A DNA stretch of 21,345 nt from Verrucomicrobiota bacterium (GTDB lineage Bacteria > Verrucomicrobiota > Verrucomicrobiia > Opitutales > Opitutaceae), in contig JAFAAS010000138.1 of assembly GCA_023426435.1 (NCBI GenBank), positions 1-21,345 of the forward strand. The letters are read 5' to 3'. The first letter of the stretch is position 1; each line of letters opens with the position of its first letter. The notes under the pieces are model-generated. The model saw only the letters and a list, made by a program, of their open reading frames with translations, was not told the DNA's origin and did not search any database. The translations under genes and the position numbers were made by a program. Of this stretch, positions 21,248 through 21,345 are shown one piece after another.

Positions 21248-21340
21248 GTCGTGCTCGTGCTCATGCTCGTGCTCGTGCTCGTGCTCCCGGTCGCTTCCAC
21301 CCGCCTCTCCCGACCCCGATCCCGATCACGATCCCGAATC
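21248..21340. repeat. Hexamer array after permease 3, running towards the window edge
   Basis: The left part (21248-21288) has GTGCTC units almost without variation. The right part (21312-21340) has GATCCC and GATCAC units. It is the right flank of the third permease cassette and completes the pattern of arrays around each permease. The rest of 21155-21345 shows no gene. Confidence 0.75.
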
Positions 21341-21345
21341 AAGAC

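Overview
This is a GC-rich window whose codons strongly favour C in the third position. Its gene content suggests an environmental Verrucomicrobiota bacterium, probably of the Opitutaceae type. The grounds are large duplicated FtsX/MacB-type (ADOP) permeases, a sigma-54 regulatory circuit, almost no Shine-Dalgarno sequences, and many short palindromic and hexanucleotide repeats between genes. The taxonomic call is inference; no rRNA or other decisive marker is present.

Layout. Positions 1-900: a terminator belonging to a gene off the left edge, then a hypothetical protein gene (185-826) whose linker is partly built from palindromic repeats. Positions 890-3690, minus strand: tRNA-Pro(GGG), then a VanZ-like membrane protein, then the NAD-dependent DNA ligase ligA. 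The last two overlap by 14 nt. Positions 3690-21100, plus strand: one long accessory block. It starts with a small membrane protein (4006), an NtrC-family sigma-54 activator (4287) and a membrane histidine kinase (5822). Three glycan genes follow (GT61, GT2 and a pyruvyltransferase-family protein, 7457-10425). Then come a MacA-like adaptor (10635), a MacB/LolD-like ATPase (12039) and three tandem ADOP-type double permeases of about 800 residues (13192, 15852, 18675).

The strongest result is a self-contained sigma-54 circuit. Three -24/-12 promoters (TGGCAC with GG and GC dinucleotides 12 bp apart) lie before the small-protein/activator/kinase operon (3961), before the adaptor (10604) and before the third permease (18577). 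Each is preceded, 100, 101 or 110 bp upstream of its -24 GG, by the same 15-bp dyad ATCCCAYTNNCGGGA. Two distances are nearly equal and the third is one helical turn longer. I infer that the locally encoded activator binds this dyad and drives both its own operon and the export machine. The glycan cassette has neither element and is bounded upstream by a terminator.

The permease region looks dynamic. Arrays of a GTGCTC/GAGCAC hexamer sit on both sides of every permease gene, and another lies in front of the kinase. A 52-bp relic of a permease 3' end, with only synonymous differences from permease 1, lies between permeases 1 and 2. This fits gain and loss of permease copies. G-free, low-complexity leaders precede the ATPase, permease 1 and permease 3. 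At least two families of 20-30 nt palindromes occupy gaps, act as likely terminators, and in two genes encode protein sequence.
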